A DNA stretch of 41,384 bases, taken from contig CAKZOD010000021.1 in NCBI GenBank assembly GCA_937136055.1, positions 1 to 41,384 on the forward strand, written 5' to 3'. The position numbers and the translations under genes are program-made. Shown here one piece after another: positions 26,104 to 34,806 of the stretch. Origin of the DNA: an uncultured Oceanospirillaceae bacterium. GTDB lineage: Bacteria; Pseudomonadota; Gammaproteobacteria; Pseudomonadales; Balneatricaceae. The notes below the pieces were generated by a model. It had not been told where the DNA came from. It searched no databases and saw only the letters and a list, made by a program, of their open reading frames with translations. Position 1 is the first letter of the stretch. Every line of letters starts with the position of its first letter.

Positions 26104-26880
26104 TTTACCTTCAAGTGCATACCCTGGGGTAACTGAAGAGCCTGCTATTTCAATAATGGGGGCTTTTCGCGGGCGCTTAACAACGACTCTTGCTTGCGCA
26201 GTTTCAAGAGCGACACCGAGCAAATTACCCGCATCCACATCTGCTCCCACAATATCGCGAAACACTAACATTTCTTTTTTAACACTGGCACTTTTCTTAC
26301 TGTGTGGGAACATCGGATCCACATAGATTACCTGTGGCTTTTCAACACAGTCTTGCATATAACGGATACTATCAGCAAAGTGCAGCTGCATATTTTCAAC
26401 AATATCCATCACTTCAAGATTTATTAAAGCACGTTGTAACCCGTCATTTAAGAGCGCATGCACTATAGGAGATCTCTCTAGCATCGCTACCTTGCAACCT
26501 AAAGTAGCAAGTACAAAAGCGTCCTTGCCCAAACCTGCGGTTACATCTAACACGCTCGGTCGTACACCTGACTTTATCCCTACCGCTTTAGCGATTAGCT
26601 GCCCTGTGCCGCCACCAAATTTTCTGCGATGCGCAACAGCACCGCTGACAAAATCTACCCACACAGGCCCAGGTGCTTTCTTCCCCGTTTGCTGCAGTTG
26701 TAATCCTGCATCAGATAGATACAACAGTAACTCTACAGGTGCTTTTTTAGGATCTGCTAGCACTTTTAAGTATTTTAGCTCTAGCTCAGTAGCTAACTGC
26801 TGTGCCCCTTTTTGTAGTGCCGAATGTGCTGCAGCTACGGCTATTTGGGAGTTCACACTACCTACATTTTTTTCAGTCAT
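26062..26880 (-). CDS. rsmJ: 16S rRNA (guanine1516-N2)-methyltransferase RsmJ
   Basis: 272 residues, near the family norm (about 250). SAM-binding motif I is [20 protein letters not shown], and the m2G catalytic motif is [19 protein letters not shown]. The [15 protein letters not shown] block is typical of RsmJ. It methylates G1516 of 16S rRNA at the 3' minor domain. It is the last gene of the mpl operon, 41 bases after uppP. Its C-terminal codons overlap the end of the convergent solute-binding-protein gene. The N-terminal region (residues 1-40) is less conserved; the ATG chosen has AAGAG upstream. Confidence 0.92.
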   Translation of the reverse strand: MTEKNVGSVNSQIAVAAAHSALQKGAQQLATELELKYLKVLADPKKAPVELLLYLSDAGLQLQQTGKKAPGPVWVDFVSGAVAHRRKFGGGTGQLIAKAVGIKSGVRPSVLDVTAGLGKDAFVLATLGCKVAMLERSPIVHALLNDGLQRALINLEVMDIVENMQLHFADSIRYMQDCVEKPQVIYVDPMFPHSKKSASVKKEMLVFRDIVGADVDAGNLLGVALETAQARVVVKRPRKAPIIEIAGSSVTPGYALEGKSSRYDIYPLKKIQ

Positions 26881-26921
26881 TCTAACTCTTTTACCTTAAC
26901 CTTATCTGCTCTATTCAAGTA

Positions 26922-27725
26922 TCAACCTGTTGTTGCATAGATAGCGATTAACAGTACACCTAATATAAATCGATAAATCACAAAAGGTAACATGCCGACC
27001 TTTTCAAGCCATATTAAGAACACATGGATACAAGCGATAGCCACTAATCCTGAGATAATAATGCCGCTAATTACCATATCCCAACGAACGATTAAGTCAG
27101 AACTCACTAACTCTAAGCCTTTATAAGAGCCAGCAGCTAAAATAATAGGGATAGAGAGGAAAAATGAAAACCGTGCAGAGGCATCGCGGCTAAAACCCAT
27201 CATTAGCGCAGCTGTCATTGTTACACCTGAACGTGAAGTGCCTGGAATTAACGCTAAAGCTTGTGCAAAACCAATTGCCAATCCACTTTTTAGTGTTAGA
27301 TCTGTAATTGGTTTTTGAGCATTCTCACGTCGATCAGCAATCCATAAAAGCGCGCCAAAAATCAGCGTTGTACCTGCAATGACGAGAATAGATCGACCGT
27401 ACAAATCAATCATATCATTGAGTAATAACCCAAACGCCAGTGCGGGAATAGTCGCTGCAATAATTAGCCACGCAAGTCGACCATCATCACTGCGTTTTCC
27501 CGTTAAGCTTTGAAAAAACGCGATTAACATGTTCAGCACATCGTGGCGAAAGTATGCGACCACCGCGACTATGGTTCCTACATGAACACCTACATCAAAT
27601 GCCAACCCCTGATCCTGCCAACCCAATAACTGCGATGGCAAAATGAGATGCGCGGAACTCGATACGGGTAAAAACTCTGTTAAGCCTTGTATAACTGCAA
27701 GAACAATGACTTGAATCCATTCCAT
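26922..27725 (-). CDS. uppP: Undecaprenyl-diphosphatase UppP (BacA)
   Basis: 267-residue integral membrane phosphatase that regenerates undecaprenyl phosphate, the lipid carrier of cell-wall synthesis, and gives bacitracin tolerance. Signature motifs are QGLTEFLPVSSSAHLILP near the N-terminus and LIPGTSRSGVTMTAALMMGFSRDASARFSF, containing the catalytic Ser/Arg region. About eight hydrophobic segments are present. The ATG immediately follows the tsaB stop, and AAGGATC for its ribosome site lies in the end of tsaB, so it is coupled. Length is typical (265-275). Confidence 0.96.
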   Translation of the reverse strand: MEWIQVIVLAVIQGLTEFLPVSSSAHLILPSQLLGWQDQGLAFDVGVHVGTIVAVVAYFRHDVLNMLIAFFQSLTGKRSDDGRLAWLIIAATIPALAFGLLLNDMIDLYGRSILVIAGTTLIFGALLWIADRRENAQKPITDLTLKSGLAIGFAQALALIPGTSRSGVTMTAALMMGFSRDASARFSFFLSIPIILAAGSYKGLELVSSDLIVRWDMVISGIIISGLVAIACIHVFLIWLEKVGMLPFVIYRFILGVLLIAIYATTG

Positions 27726-28418
27726 TTATTGTTGATCCTTTTTCTTCCATGCTACTTGGTTTCGTAAATACACCGGATGTGCCTGTTCCGCTGATATCGT
27801 CTCACCTGCTTTATAAAGCGGGCTTGCGATAGCCAACATATCTAAAGAGTGTGGTTGAAGATCTGCATAGCTATTTATAATGACACTATTTAAATTTTCA
27901 TCCATTTGAGATTGGTAATTAAAACCACTACCCACACCAACATACTGCGTGGCGCAATCAATTGAGACATCACTTGGTGCACTAACGGCTTCAGCTGTGA
28001 TTAATTTGGCTAGCCCTTGATCGATACAATAGCTCCCCCAATATACCTCATCCATTCTGGCATCTAATGCCGTAATGATTTGATGACTGTCATCGCCGTA
28101 CTCACGGTAATACCCCTGAGCGAGTGTTGCTAAGGTTGAAACCGGTATCACTGCAAGATCCTGTGCAAACGCCAGTCCTTGAGTCACACCAGTGGCAATT
28201 CGAATGCCGGCAAAGGAGCCAGGACCGCGCCCAAACGCTACTGCATCTAGCTGCTTAACACTTAATTGCGCTTGCGCTAAAATTTCTTTTACCATTGGCA
28301 GTAGTTCATGAGTATGGCGTCGCGGGATGACTTTAAAAATTTCACTACGCTCTTCTCCTACTTGAAGTGCAACGGAGCAGGCATCAGTGGATGTATCTAA
28401 GGCCAAAATGTTAGCCAT
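27726..28418 (-). CDS. tsaB: tRNA threonylcarbamoyladenosine biosynthesis protein TsaB
   Basis: 230 residues from the ATG at 28418. That start is favoured over a GTG at 28430 because AAGGTG lies nine bases before it and homologues begin MANILALDTS. ASKHA-fold partner of TsaD: the LALDTSTDACSVAL start, HTHELLPMVKEIL and the GPGSFAGIRIATGVTQGLA loop are present. With TsaC, TsaD and TsaE it makes t6A37 in ANN-decoding tRNAs. It overlaps the end of ubiX by eight bases and abuts uppP. Confidence 0.93.
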   Translation of the reverse strand: MANILALDTSTDACSVALQVGEERSEIFKVIPRRHTHELLPMVKEILAQAQLSVKQLDAVAFGRGPGSFAGIRIATGVTQGLAFAQDLAVIPVSTLATLAQGYYREYGDDSHQIITALDARMDEVYWGSYCIDQGLAKLITAEAVSAPSDVSIDCATQYVGVGSGFNYQSQMDENLNSVIINSYADLQPHSLDMLAIASPLYKAGETISAEQAHPVYLRNQVAWKKKDQQ

Positions 28419-29061
28419 TGTCTTGTTCACCTTCTTTTGTATTTAATAAATGACTACCCCAAGTAGGTAGTAATGTCTGTTCAAAACCTAACTGCGATAA
28501 AATGCGCGCAACGACAAAATCAATTAAATCTTCGATGCTTTTAGGCTGATTATAAAAACCTGGGCTAGCCGGTAAAATGACTGCACCCATGCGCGTTAGT
28601 TTCAACATATTCTCTAAATGAATTTCGGAATACGGTGCTTCTCTTGGTACTAAAATTAACTGCTTTCGCTCTTTAAGAACGACATCGGCAGCGCGCTCTA
28701 TTAAGTTATTACTCGCACCTGTCGCAATAGCCGATAAACAACCGGTACTGCAAGGACACACAACCATGGCACTGGGCGCACCAGAACCGGACGCTACAGG
28801 CGCCATCCACTGCTCTTTACCAAACACTTTAATTTGATCCTGACGAGCACCGAACAACTGAGTAAAATACGCTTCTTGAACACTGCTGCTGCCACCAAAC
28901 TGTAAGTTTGTTTCGGTCGCCCCAACAACTTGCGCCGCTTTTGAAATCATCATCAGCACTTGAGTATCTTGCTTGACCAAAACTTCCAGTAAACGAATGG
29001 CATATTGCAACCCTGAAGCGCCAGTAATTGCCAGCGTAACTCTTTGTTTAAACGCACTCAT
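28411..29061 (-). CDS. ubiX: Flavin prenyltransferase UbiX
   Basis: 216 residues from the ATG at 29061, which has GGAGG nine bases upstream; an upstream in-frame extension lies inside mpl and is rejected. UbiX joins dimethylallyl phosphate to FMN to make prenyl-FMN, the cofactor of the UbiD decarboxylase in ubiquinone synthesis. The motifs LAITGASGLQYAIRLLEVL, VVCPCSTGCLSAIATGASNNLIERAADVVLKERKQLILVPREAPYSEIHLENMLKL and LPASPGFYNQPKS are family-defining. Four bases after the mpl stop. Very confident. Confidence 0.95.
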   Translation of the reverse strand: MSAFKQRVTLAITGASGLQYAIRLLEVLVKQDTQVLMMISKAAQVVGATETNLQFGGSSSVQEAYFTQLFGARQDQIKVFGKEQWMAPVASGSGAPSAMVVCPCSTGCLSAIATGASNNLIERAADVVLKERKQLILVPREAPYSEIHLENMLKLTRMGAVILPASPGFYNQPKSIEDLIDFVVARILSQLGFEQTLLPTWGSHLLNTKEGEQDNG

Positions 29062-29065
29062 TAGC

Positions 29066-30481
29066 TTAAGCCTCCAAATTATGCGCAGACAACTGAGCGA
29101 GCAGCTTTTGGTGAACACCACCAAATCCACCGTTGCTCATTATCACTATATGGGTCTTTTTGCTGCTATCTAACGCCGCGATCGCCGCTTCAACCACGCG
29201 TTCTATCGATTCAACAACTTGCATATTTTGCTCATTCTCGAAAAGCTCTTGCAGTTGCCAATCTAATCCTTGTGGCTGATACCAAATACTGTGATCAGCA
29301 CAGTCTACACTGTCTTTTAACTTTTGAGTGTGACAGCCAAGACGCATTGTATTTGATCTAGGCTCAATAATTGCCAGAATTTGCGCATTGCCGACATTTT
29401 TCCTTAAGCCTTGCAGTGTGTTTGTTATCGCTGTGGGATGATGGGCAAAATCATCATAAACGCTGACGCCCTCAATTGTACCGAGAAGCTCCATGCGTCT
29501 TTTAACACCGTTAAATAAATGCAGTGCTTCAATTGCATGTTCAGGTTTGACACCAACATGGCGAGCAGCCATCAACGCCATCGTTGCATTGTAAACATTA
29601 TGCGTACCTGTCAGTGTCCAATTAACTTCACCAACTTTTTGTGAACCTAAATACAACGCGAAATGTGTCCCATCATCACGTAGTAGCTCAAAACTGCATT
29701 TTTCATGGTTATGACTTGCATCGCCTTCAAAGCCTGCATCTTCACAATTTAACTCGCTAACCCCTAAAGTATCACTCCAGCAGCCCATCTCTAATGCCTG
29801 TTTAACCGTTACTTGCTCTGCATTAAATATCACCTGCCCACGGCTTGGGACGATTCTAACTAAATGATGAAACTGTTTTTGAATCGCCTTAATATCATCA
29901 AAAATGTCTGCATGATCAAACTCAATATTATTGATAACAGCGGTGTTTGGCGCGTAATGAACGAATTTAGAGCGTTTATCAAAAAAAGCGGTGTCATACT
30001 CATCGGCTTCAATGACAAAAAAATCCGATTCTCCCATTCTAGCTGACACCGAAAAATTATTAGGAATACCGCCAATTAAGTATCCCGGTGTGTAGTTCGC
30101 GTATTCAAGAATCCACGTCAGCATAGAAGCGGTGGTCGTTTTACCATGGGTCCCTGCGATTGCTAGTACCCACTTATCTTTTAAAATATTCTCTTTTAAC
30201 CACTGAGCACCCGATATATAGGGAATATTGTTATCTAGAACATACTCAACGGCTTCATTACCTCGGCTCAGGGCATTACCAACAACAACTAAATCAGGTG
30301 CAGGCTGTAAATGCTCTGTTTTATAGCCTTGCATCAATTCTATGCCCTGCTCTTCAAGCTGCGTACTCATCGGTGGATAAACGTTAGCATCACAACCTGT
30401 CACTTTATGGCCAAGTTCTCTGGCCAGTATTGCCATAGAGCCCATAAATGTACCGCAAATACCGAGAATATGAATATGCAC
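29066..30481 (-). CDS. mpl: UDP-N-acetylmuramate:L-alanyl-gamma-D-glutamyl-meso-diaminopimelate ligase
   Basis: 471-residue Mur-ligase homologue that reattaches the recycled murein tripeptide to UDP-MurNAc. N-terminal Rossmann part MHIHILGICGTFMGSMAILARELGHKVTGCDANVYPPMS, ATP-binding loop AIAGTHGKTTTASML, central motif DEYDTAFFDKRSKFVHY and C-terminal VYDDFAHHPTAI are characteristic of Mpl rather than MurC. Length agrees with family (about 455). First gene of an operon running into ubiX, tsaB, uppP and rsmJ; divergent from fbp. Together with uppP it links this operon to wall recycling. Confidence 0.96.
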   Translation of the reverse strand: MHIHILGICGTFMGSMAILARELGHKVTGCDANVYPPMSTQLEEQGIELMQGYKTEHLQPAPDLVVVGNALSRGNEAVEYVLDNNIPYISGAQWLKENILKDKWVLAIAGTHGKTTTASMLTWILEYANYTPGYLIGGIPNNFSVSARMGESDFFVIEADEYDTAFFDKRSKFVHYAPNTAVINNIEFDHADIFDDIKAIQKQFHHLVRIVPSRGQVIFNAEQVTVKQALEMGCWSDTLGVSELNCEDAGFEGDASHNHEKCSFELLRDDGTHFALYLGSQKVGEVNWTLTGTHNVYNATMALMAARHVGVKPEHAIEALHLFNGVKRRMELLGTIEGVSVYDDFAHHPTAITNTLQGLRKNVGNAQILAIIEPRSNTMRLGCHTQKLKDSVDCADHSIWYQPQGLDWQLQELFENEQNMQVVESIERVVEAAIAALDSSKKTHIVIMSNGGFGGVHQKLLAQLSAHNLEA

Positions 30482-30802
30482 TGCCGCTTACCTTTTAAAA
30501 TATATGAATAGAGCTGTAAAGAAAGAGTAATTATCTGTTTTTTGTGAGTAATTGGTAACACCAATCACAGTCGTTACTCGAAAAAATAGCTTATAAAGCG
30601 AGCACTTCCACCTTAAGTCTAATTACCCACAAAAAATAAACGCGCTATGATACAACAAAAAACTGAAACGAATCGCCTAGTGCGAATTTAATTACAGAAA
30701 AAAGGCAACTTTCACTGACTTTTTTCAGATCAGTTGTGTTTTTTAATGAGGATTGGCGTAAAATGCCGCACTGAATTATCCAAACTCAAAGGTACTTTTA
30801 CC
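30482..30802. promoter_or_regulatory. Divergent region mpl / fbp
   Basis: 321 bases between the start codons. For fbp a TAAAAT -10 box at 30759-30764 with a poor upstream TTGTGT at 30734 (19-base spacer) is the best candidate. No clear mpl promoter or operator is seen; the stretch is AT-rich. Confidence 0.4.
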
Positions 30803-31798
30803 ATGCAACTGCTCAGCCAGTTTTTGCGTCGCGAACAACTCGATGAAGAATTAACAGACCTAATCGCTACTTTGATGGTCGCTTGTAAAGAAATCACCCT
30901 AAAATTGCGCCAAGGTGCTATTTCTGGTGTGCTGGGAACAACCACTGACACGAATGTTCAGGGTGAAACTCAAAAGAAATTGGATGTTATCTCCAACGAG
31001 ATTATTAAAAAGTACCTTCAAAACCATATGACTGTAGCAGGCCTTGCTTCTGAAGAAGAAAGCGAGCCCGTTTTATGCAATCCAAATGGTAAATACCTTG
31101 TGGTATTTGATCCGTTAGATGGCTCTTCAAACATTGACATCAATGTCACTGTCGGCACAATTTTCTCAATCTTAGAAGCACATCCTGAACAAGGCTATCA
31201 CGACGAAGCACCGTATTTGCAAAGTGGTAGAAAGCAGCTAGCATCAGGCTACGTCCTTTACGGCCCATCTGCTCTATTAGTGTTGACCACTGGCAATGGC
31301 GTCAATATGTTTACATTATCTGAAACCGGTGATTTCTTGCTGACCCGTGAAAAGGTAATGATTCCAGAAGATACCCAAGAGTTTGCCATCAATATGTCAA
31401 ACTACCGTCATTGGGAGCCCGCTATGCGCGCTTATATTGACGAGCTAATTGAAGGCGTTGACGGTCCACGTGAGAAAAACTTCAACATGCGCTGGGTCGC
31501 TGCGATGGTTGCTGAAATTCACAGAATATTAACCCGCGGCGGTATTTTCATTTACCCGTGGGATACACGTGTACCACAAAAGCCGGGTAAGCTGCGCTTA
31601 ATGTACGAAGGCAACCCAATGAGTATGCTGATAGAGCAAGCAGGCGGTATAGCTACAAACTGCTACAGCGACATTATGGACATTGAACCTAAAGATATTC
31701 ACGAGCGCGTCTCTGTTGCTTTGGGCTCAAAAAATGAAGTTGAGAAATTGATGGAATACCACCAGCGTATCGATTCAATCATCGACAAAAAAGACTAA
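30803..31798 (+). CDS. fbp: Fructose-1,6-bisphosphatase class I
   Basis: 331 residues from the ATG at 30803, preceded by AAAGGT; a start further upstream would add residues not found in the family. Gluconeogenic enzyme hydrolysing fructose 1,6-bisphosphate. NVQGETQKKLDVISNE, the metal motif VVFDPLDGSSNIDINVTVGTIFSI, ASGYVLYGPSALLV and the C-terminal KLRLMYEGNPMSMLIEQAGG are diagnostic. Length is close to E. coli Fbp (332). It lies 35 bases upstream of ppa, and the pair is probably cotranscribed. Confidence 0.97.
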   Translation: MQLLSQFLRREQLDEELTDLIATLMVACKEITLKLRQGAISGVLGTTTDTNVQGETQKKLDVISNEIIKKYLQNHMTVAGLASEEESEPVLCNPNGKYLVVFDPLDGSSNIDINVTVGTIFSILEAHPEQGYHDEAPYLQSGRKQLASGYVLYGPSALLVLTTGNGVNMFTLSETGDFLLTREKVMIPEDTQEFAINMSNYRHWEPAMRAYIDELIEGVDGPREKNFNMRWVAAMVAEIHRILTRGGIFIYPWDTRVPQKPGKLRLMYEGNPMSMLIEQAGGIATNCYSDIMDIEPKDIHERVSVALGSKNEVEKLMEYHQRIDSIIDKKD

Positions 31799-31833
31799 TT
31801 TAAACGTTTAAATACCAATCAAGGATCAAAAAC

Positions 31834-32367
31834 ATGAGTTTCGCAAAAGTTTCTGCAGGTAAAGATTTACCAAACGATATCAATGTCATTATCGAAATCC
31901 CCGCTGAGAGCTCACCGGTTAAGTATGAAATCGAAAAAGATGAAGACGCAATCTTCGTTGACCGTTTCATGGCTGCACCTATGTTCTACCCTGCGAACTA
32001 TGGTTACATCAATAACACACTTGCTGATGACGGCGATGCACTAGATGTATTAGTTATCACACCTTACCCAGTTATTCCTGGATCAGTTATTCGCGCCCGT
32101 CCTGTTGGCATTTTAAACATGACTGACGAAGCTGGTGAAGATGCTAAATTAGTTGCTGTTCCACATGACAAACTAAGCAAGGCGTATTCTCACATCCAAG
32201 ATATCAATGATATCCCAGCTCTAGAGCTTGCTCGCATCAAGCACTTCTTCGAAAACTACAAAGGTTTGGAAGAAGGCAAGTGGGTTAAAGTTGAAGATTG
32301 GGGCAATGCTGCTGACGCTAAAAAAGCGATCGAAGAATCTGCTAAAGCATACCAAGCAAGCCTATAA
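31834..32367 (+). CDS. ppa: Inorganic pyrophosphatase, family I
   Basis: 177-residue cytosolic Mg-dependent enzyme splitting pyrophosphate, which pulls biosynthetic reactions forward. Key acidic motif [15 protein letters not shown] and the [19 protein letters not shown] block are present, with [21 protein letters not shown] near the C-terminus. Length is standard (175-177). AAGGATC lies before the ATG. Follows fbp closely and ends before two hairpins. Confidence 0.97.
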   Translation: MSFAKVSAGKDLPNDINVIIEIPAESSPVKYEIEKDEDAIFVDRFMAAPMFYPANYGYINNTLADDGDALDVLVITPYPVIPGSVIRARPVGILNMTDEAGEDAKLVAVPHDKLSKAYSHIQDINDIPALELARIKHFFENYKGLEEGKWVKVEDWGNAADAKKAIEESAKAYQASL

Positions 32368-32389
32368 CCTGATCGCTAGGTACAGATAT

Positions 32390-32422
32390 GCTTGAGTAGG
32401 CTAATTAACAGCCCGCTCAAGC
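32390..32422. other. Two-step hairpin downstream of ppa
   Basis: GCTTGAG pairs with CTCAAGC, and inside GGCT pairs with AGCC around AATTAAC. It stands 22 bases after the ppa stop and eight bases before a second hairpin. It may protect the 3' end of the transcript. No U-run. Confidence 0.5.
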
Positions 32423-32429
32423 GCATCAA

Positions 32430-32466
32430 AATTAAAGGCACAGCGGCAATACTTGTGCCTTTAATT
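32430..32466 (+). terminator. Terminator-like hairpin after fbp-ppa
   Basis: AATTAAAGGCACA is the exact complement of TGTGCCTTTAATT, with an 11-base loop: a perfect 13-base-pair stem. Only the stem itself supplies the U-rich 3' side. The remaining space to the next gene (32467-32694) is AT-rich and shows nothing else. Confidence 0.7.
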
Positions 32467-32694
32467 CACTCTCTAATACGCTCATATTTGCAATTTTAGT
32501 TTCAATTCCCCCTCATCTATCCAGCAGCTCAAACTAGTATTAACATACTATTTTGAAAAACTACCTGTTTTATTTATCTACTTTAACAAAAAAACCAACT
32601 GCCTTAATCAGTTTATAACATAAATTTTCCTGAAAGCTTTTTTATTAGAGTATGTTAAAATTTAGCCAATTTTTTGAGTAAAATTTACGTCTAC

Positions 32695-33528
32695 ATGAAA
32701 CTAACTTGCTACAACAGACATTTCCCTTTCGTTGCCATATTGTGCCTAATAACGTCCAGCGCTTGGGGACAAGGGCAAAAAAGTATTGAGTGGGCAAAGT
32801 TTGATTTCGCCCCCTTCTTTATTTTACAAGGCCCTTATAAAAACGAAGGGACGGGAGATATAATTTACAAGCTATTGCAGCAAGCTCTTCCCCAGTACAA
32901 ACACCATAATGTATTGACAAACTATAAGCGAATCGCACGAACCAACATCGAAAAAACGACTATTTGCACTGGCACGTTTAAACGCAAGCGCACCTTAAAG
33001 CTATATCATTTCTCCAACCCTGTGGTTACATTACCCAGCCATAAACTCCATTATCTAAAAGGCAGTCGCGCTGAAGAGCTAATTAATGCGGCACCAAAAT
33101 CTTTGCATAACAAGTTATCACTTGAGGCATTAATAAGCACAAATCCAGATATTAAAATAGGCTTGCTCAAGCAGAGACGTTACGGCGCCGATATCAATAA
33201 AATTCAACAAGCTTACCCACAACAGTTTAAATACTGGGCAGCGGGAAATGGGAATATTAATGTCACTGAAATGCTGCGCAAAAACAGGGTAGACTTCACC
33301 CTCGAATTCCCCTCTGTTAGCTATTACACAAATATCAACGATAAACCAGAGCAGCTCCTCAAACGCCAAGCGCTAACTGAAAACCACCCCTCTCTCCAAA
33401 CCTTTATAGGTTGCACTAAAAGCCCATTAGGGATAAGAGTTATCGGTCAAATTAATTCAATTGTAGACGAGCTAAAAACGACCCCAGATTTTCAAAACGC
33501 TGCTATCAAATGGGTACCTAAAAATTAA
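32695..33528 (+). CDS. TIGR02285-like periplasmic binding-domain protein, copy 1
   Basis: 277 residues from the ATG at 32695; an in-frame TTG at 32674 would precede the signal peptide and is rejected. Signal peptide ends about SAWGQG. The body resembles the PBP-like family TIGR02285 of uncharacterised proteobacterial proteins related to amino-acid-binding proteins: IEWAKFDFAPFFILQGPYKNEGTGDIIYKLLQQALPQY, FSNPVVTLPSHKLHY, LRKNRVDFTLEFPSVSYY, FIGCTKSPLG. Two cysteines (in TTICTGTFKRKR and IGCTKS) match those of copy 2 and may form a disulfide. It ends 12 bases from its convergent paralogue. No transporter genes nearby; ligand unknown. Confidence 0.72.
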   Translation: MKLTCYNRHFPFVAILCLITSSAWGQGQKSIEWAKFDFAPFFILQGPYKNEGTGDIIYKLLQQALPQYKHHNVLTNYKRIARTNIEKTTICTGTFKRKRTLKLYHFSNPVVTLPSHKLHYLKGSRAEELINAAPKSLHNKLSLEALISTNPDIKIGLLKQRRYGADINKIQQAYPQQFKYWAAGNGNINVTEMLRKNRVDFTLEFPSVSYYTNINDKPEQLLKRQALTENHPSLQTFIGCTKSPLGIRVIGQINSIVDELKTTPDFQNAAIKWVPKN

Positions 33529-33540
33529 GTGCTACCAGCA

Positions 33541-34476
33541 TTAGTGGCCGTTATCCTCTAGAAATTTTTGATAGCCTACTCGATAGGCTTGTTGACTTGC
33601 ATCTGGCATCCACTGCTCAAACATTTCGCGATAGCCAGCTAGTGCTCTATGCTCTGTTAGCACTAAATTAATTGCATCGATGACAGCTTGCCCTTGTTGG
33701 CTTTTAGAACACGCGGCATAGGCATTAACAAACTCAGGGACTTCTGCTATAGGTTCTATCACTAAAGGCAATGACACACCCGCTGAGCGCATCACAAACA
33801 TACTGACAAATGGGTACTCAATCGTTAAATCTATACGTTTGTTTTTAAGTAGCTTCAGTATCCCTATTAAACCACTAGTTTCATCAATATTTATAACATT
33901 TGCATCGTATTGTTTTAAAAGAGGATTAACAGTTTTGCCAAAAGAGCGAAGTTTGTTTAATCCGATTTTGATGTCCTTATTATTTTTTAAAAGTCCTGCT
34001 AACGAAATTTTACCATCTAGTTTTGAGCGTTCAGACAGCTGCAGAACTCTCAAGTTATCTTTAGCAATAAGAATATTCTGTGTAGGTAAAATGGTAAGAG
34101 GGTCTGAAAAGATCATATCTTTGTCACGCCCTTTTTTACTGGTGAAAGTGCTACACACTAATTTTTTGAGAGTAAAATCACGTAGGACACGCACCCCAGA
34201 CGAATGATATTCAGAATGGTTATAATCGGGAAGCTGCTGCTGAATATAACGATAAACTGAATCCCCCATTCCTTTATCAGCGAACTCTCCTTTAGCAATA
34301 AACACGGGAGGGAATTGATATTTTGCCCACTCGATATCTGTTGCTGAATACGCACTATGGCTATTTAGAGCTAATAGAGTGACTAAAAGTTTGACGATTT
34401 TAAGAGGGAGAATATATGAGTGAATTAGAGCTCGCTTAATAAAATACAGAGTTATGCTCCTTATACTAAAAGCCAT
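33541..34476 (-). CDS. TIGR02285-like periplasmic binding-domain protein, copy 2
   Basis: 311 residues. Paralogue of the gene at 32695-33528: IEWAKYQFPPVFIAKGEFADKGMGDSVYRYIQQQLPDYNH aligns along its length with the other copy, as do FSDPLTILPTQNILI, KNNKDIKIGLNKLRSFG, LKNKRIDLTIEYPFVSMFV and YAACSKSQQGQAVIDAIN. The N-terminus is unusually long (about 45 residues, with a hydrophobic stretch near 27-38 and a cut near SAYSA), so the true start may be a later GTG or TTG. Cysteines at VCSTFTSKK and AACSKS match copy 1. Convergent with it. Function unknown; likely ligand capture or sensing in the periplasm. Confidence 0.7.
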   Translation of the reverse strand: MAFSIRSITLYFIKRALIHSYILPLKIVKLLVTLLALNSHSAYSATDIEWAKYQFPPVFIAKGEFADKGMGDSVYRYIQQQLPDYNHSEYHSSGVRVLRDFTLKKLVCSTFTSKKGRDKDMIFSDPLTILPTQNILIAKDNLRVLQLSERSKLDGKISLAGLLKNNKDIKIGLNKLRSFGKTVNPLLKQYDANVINIDETSGLIGILKLLKNKRIDLTIEYPFVSMFVMRSAGVSLPLVIEPIAEVPEFVNAYAACSKSQQGQAVIDAINLVLTEHRALAGYREMFEQWMPDASQQAYRVGYQKFLEDNGH

Positions 34477-34806
34477 TTGAATTCATTTAACGACAAATCA
34501 ATTTTATCAAAATGACATGCAACAAAAACATACAGTCTTTGTTATTCATTTTACATTCAGCAATTCTACTCAATATTGATTTCTTTTCAAACGGATTTTT
34601 ATAGCAAAGGAAGATAAATGCAGCACTGTGCCCTATCTTAATGATGCATCAACGACTAAATTCAAACAGTGCTTTTATTACCAAAGGGGAGCAATTAATT
34701 GAAGCTGGCGGGAAGGTATTCTTTAAACGCCTTTACTAAGCACTTTTACTAAGCCCCCTGACTAAGCATTCCCTCAGGACGTATCGCTTATTGTGGGTTT
34801 GTTTTT
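34477..34806. other. Intergenic region with ACTAAGC direct repeats
   Basis: 330 bases. The heptamer ACTAAGC occurs at 34735, 34748 and 34761, exactly 13 bases apart. Upstream, AGCACTGT (34622) and ACAGTGCT (34666) could pair across about 36 bases. A 32-codon frame at 34641-34739 lacks a ribosome site and is not called. Nothing else seen. Confidence 0.4.

Noticed and set aside
34641..34739. 32-codon frame (MMHQRLNSN...)
   Set aside because: No ribosome site or promoter, and no similarity I recognise; probably chance.
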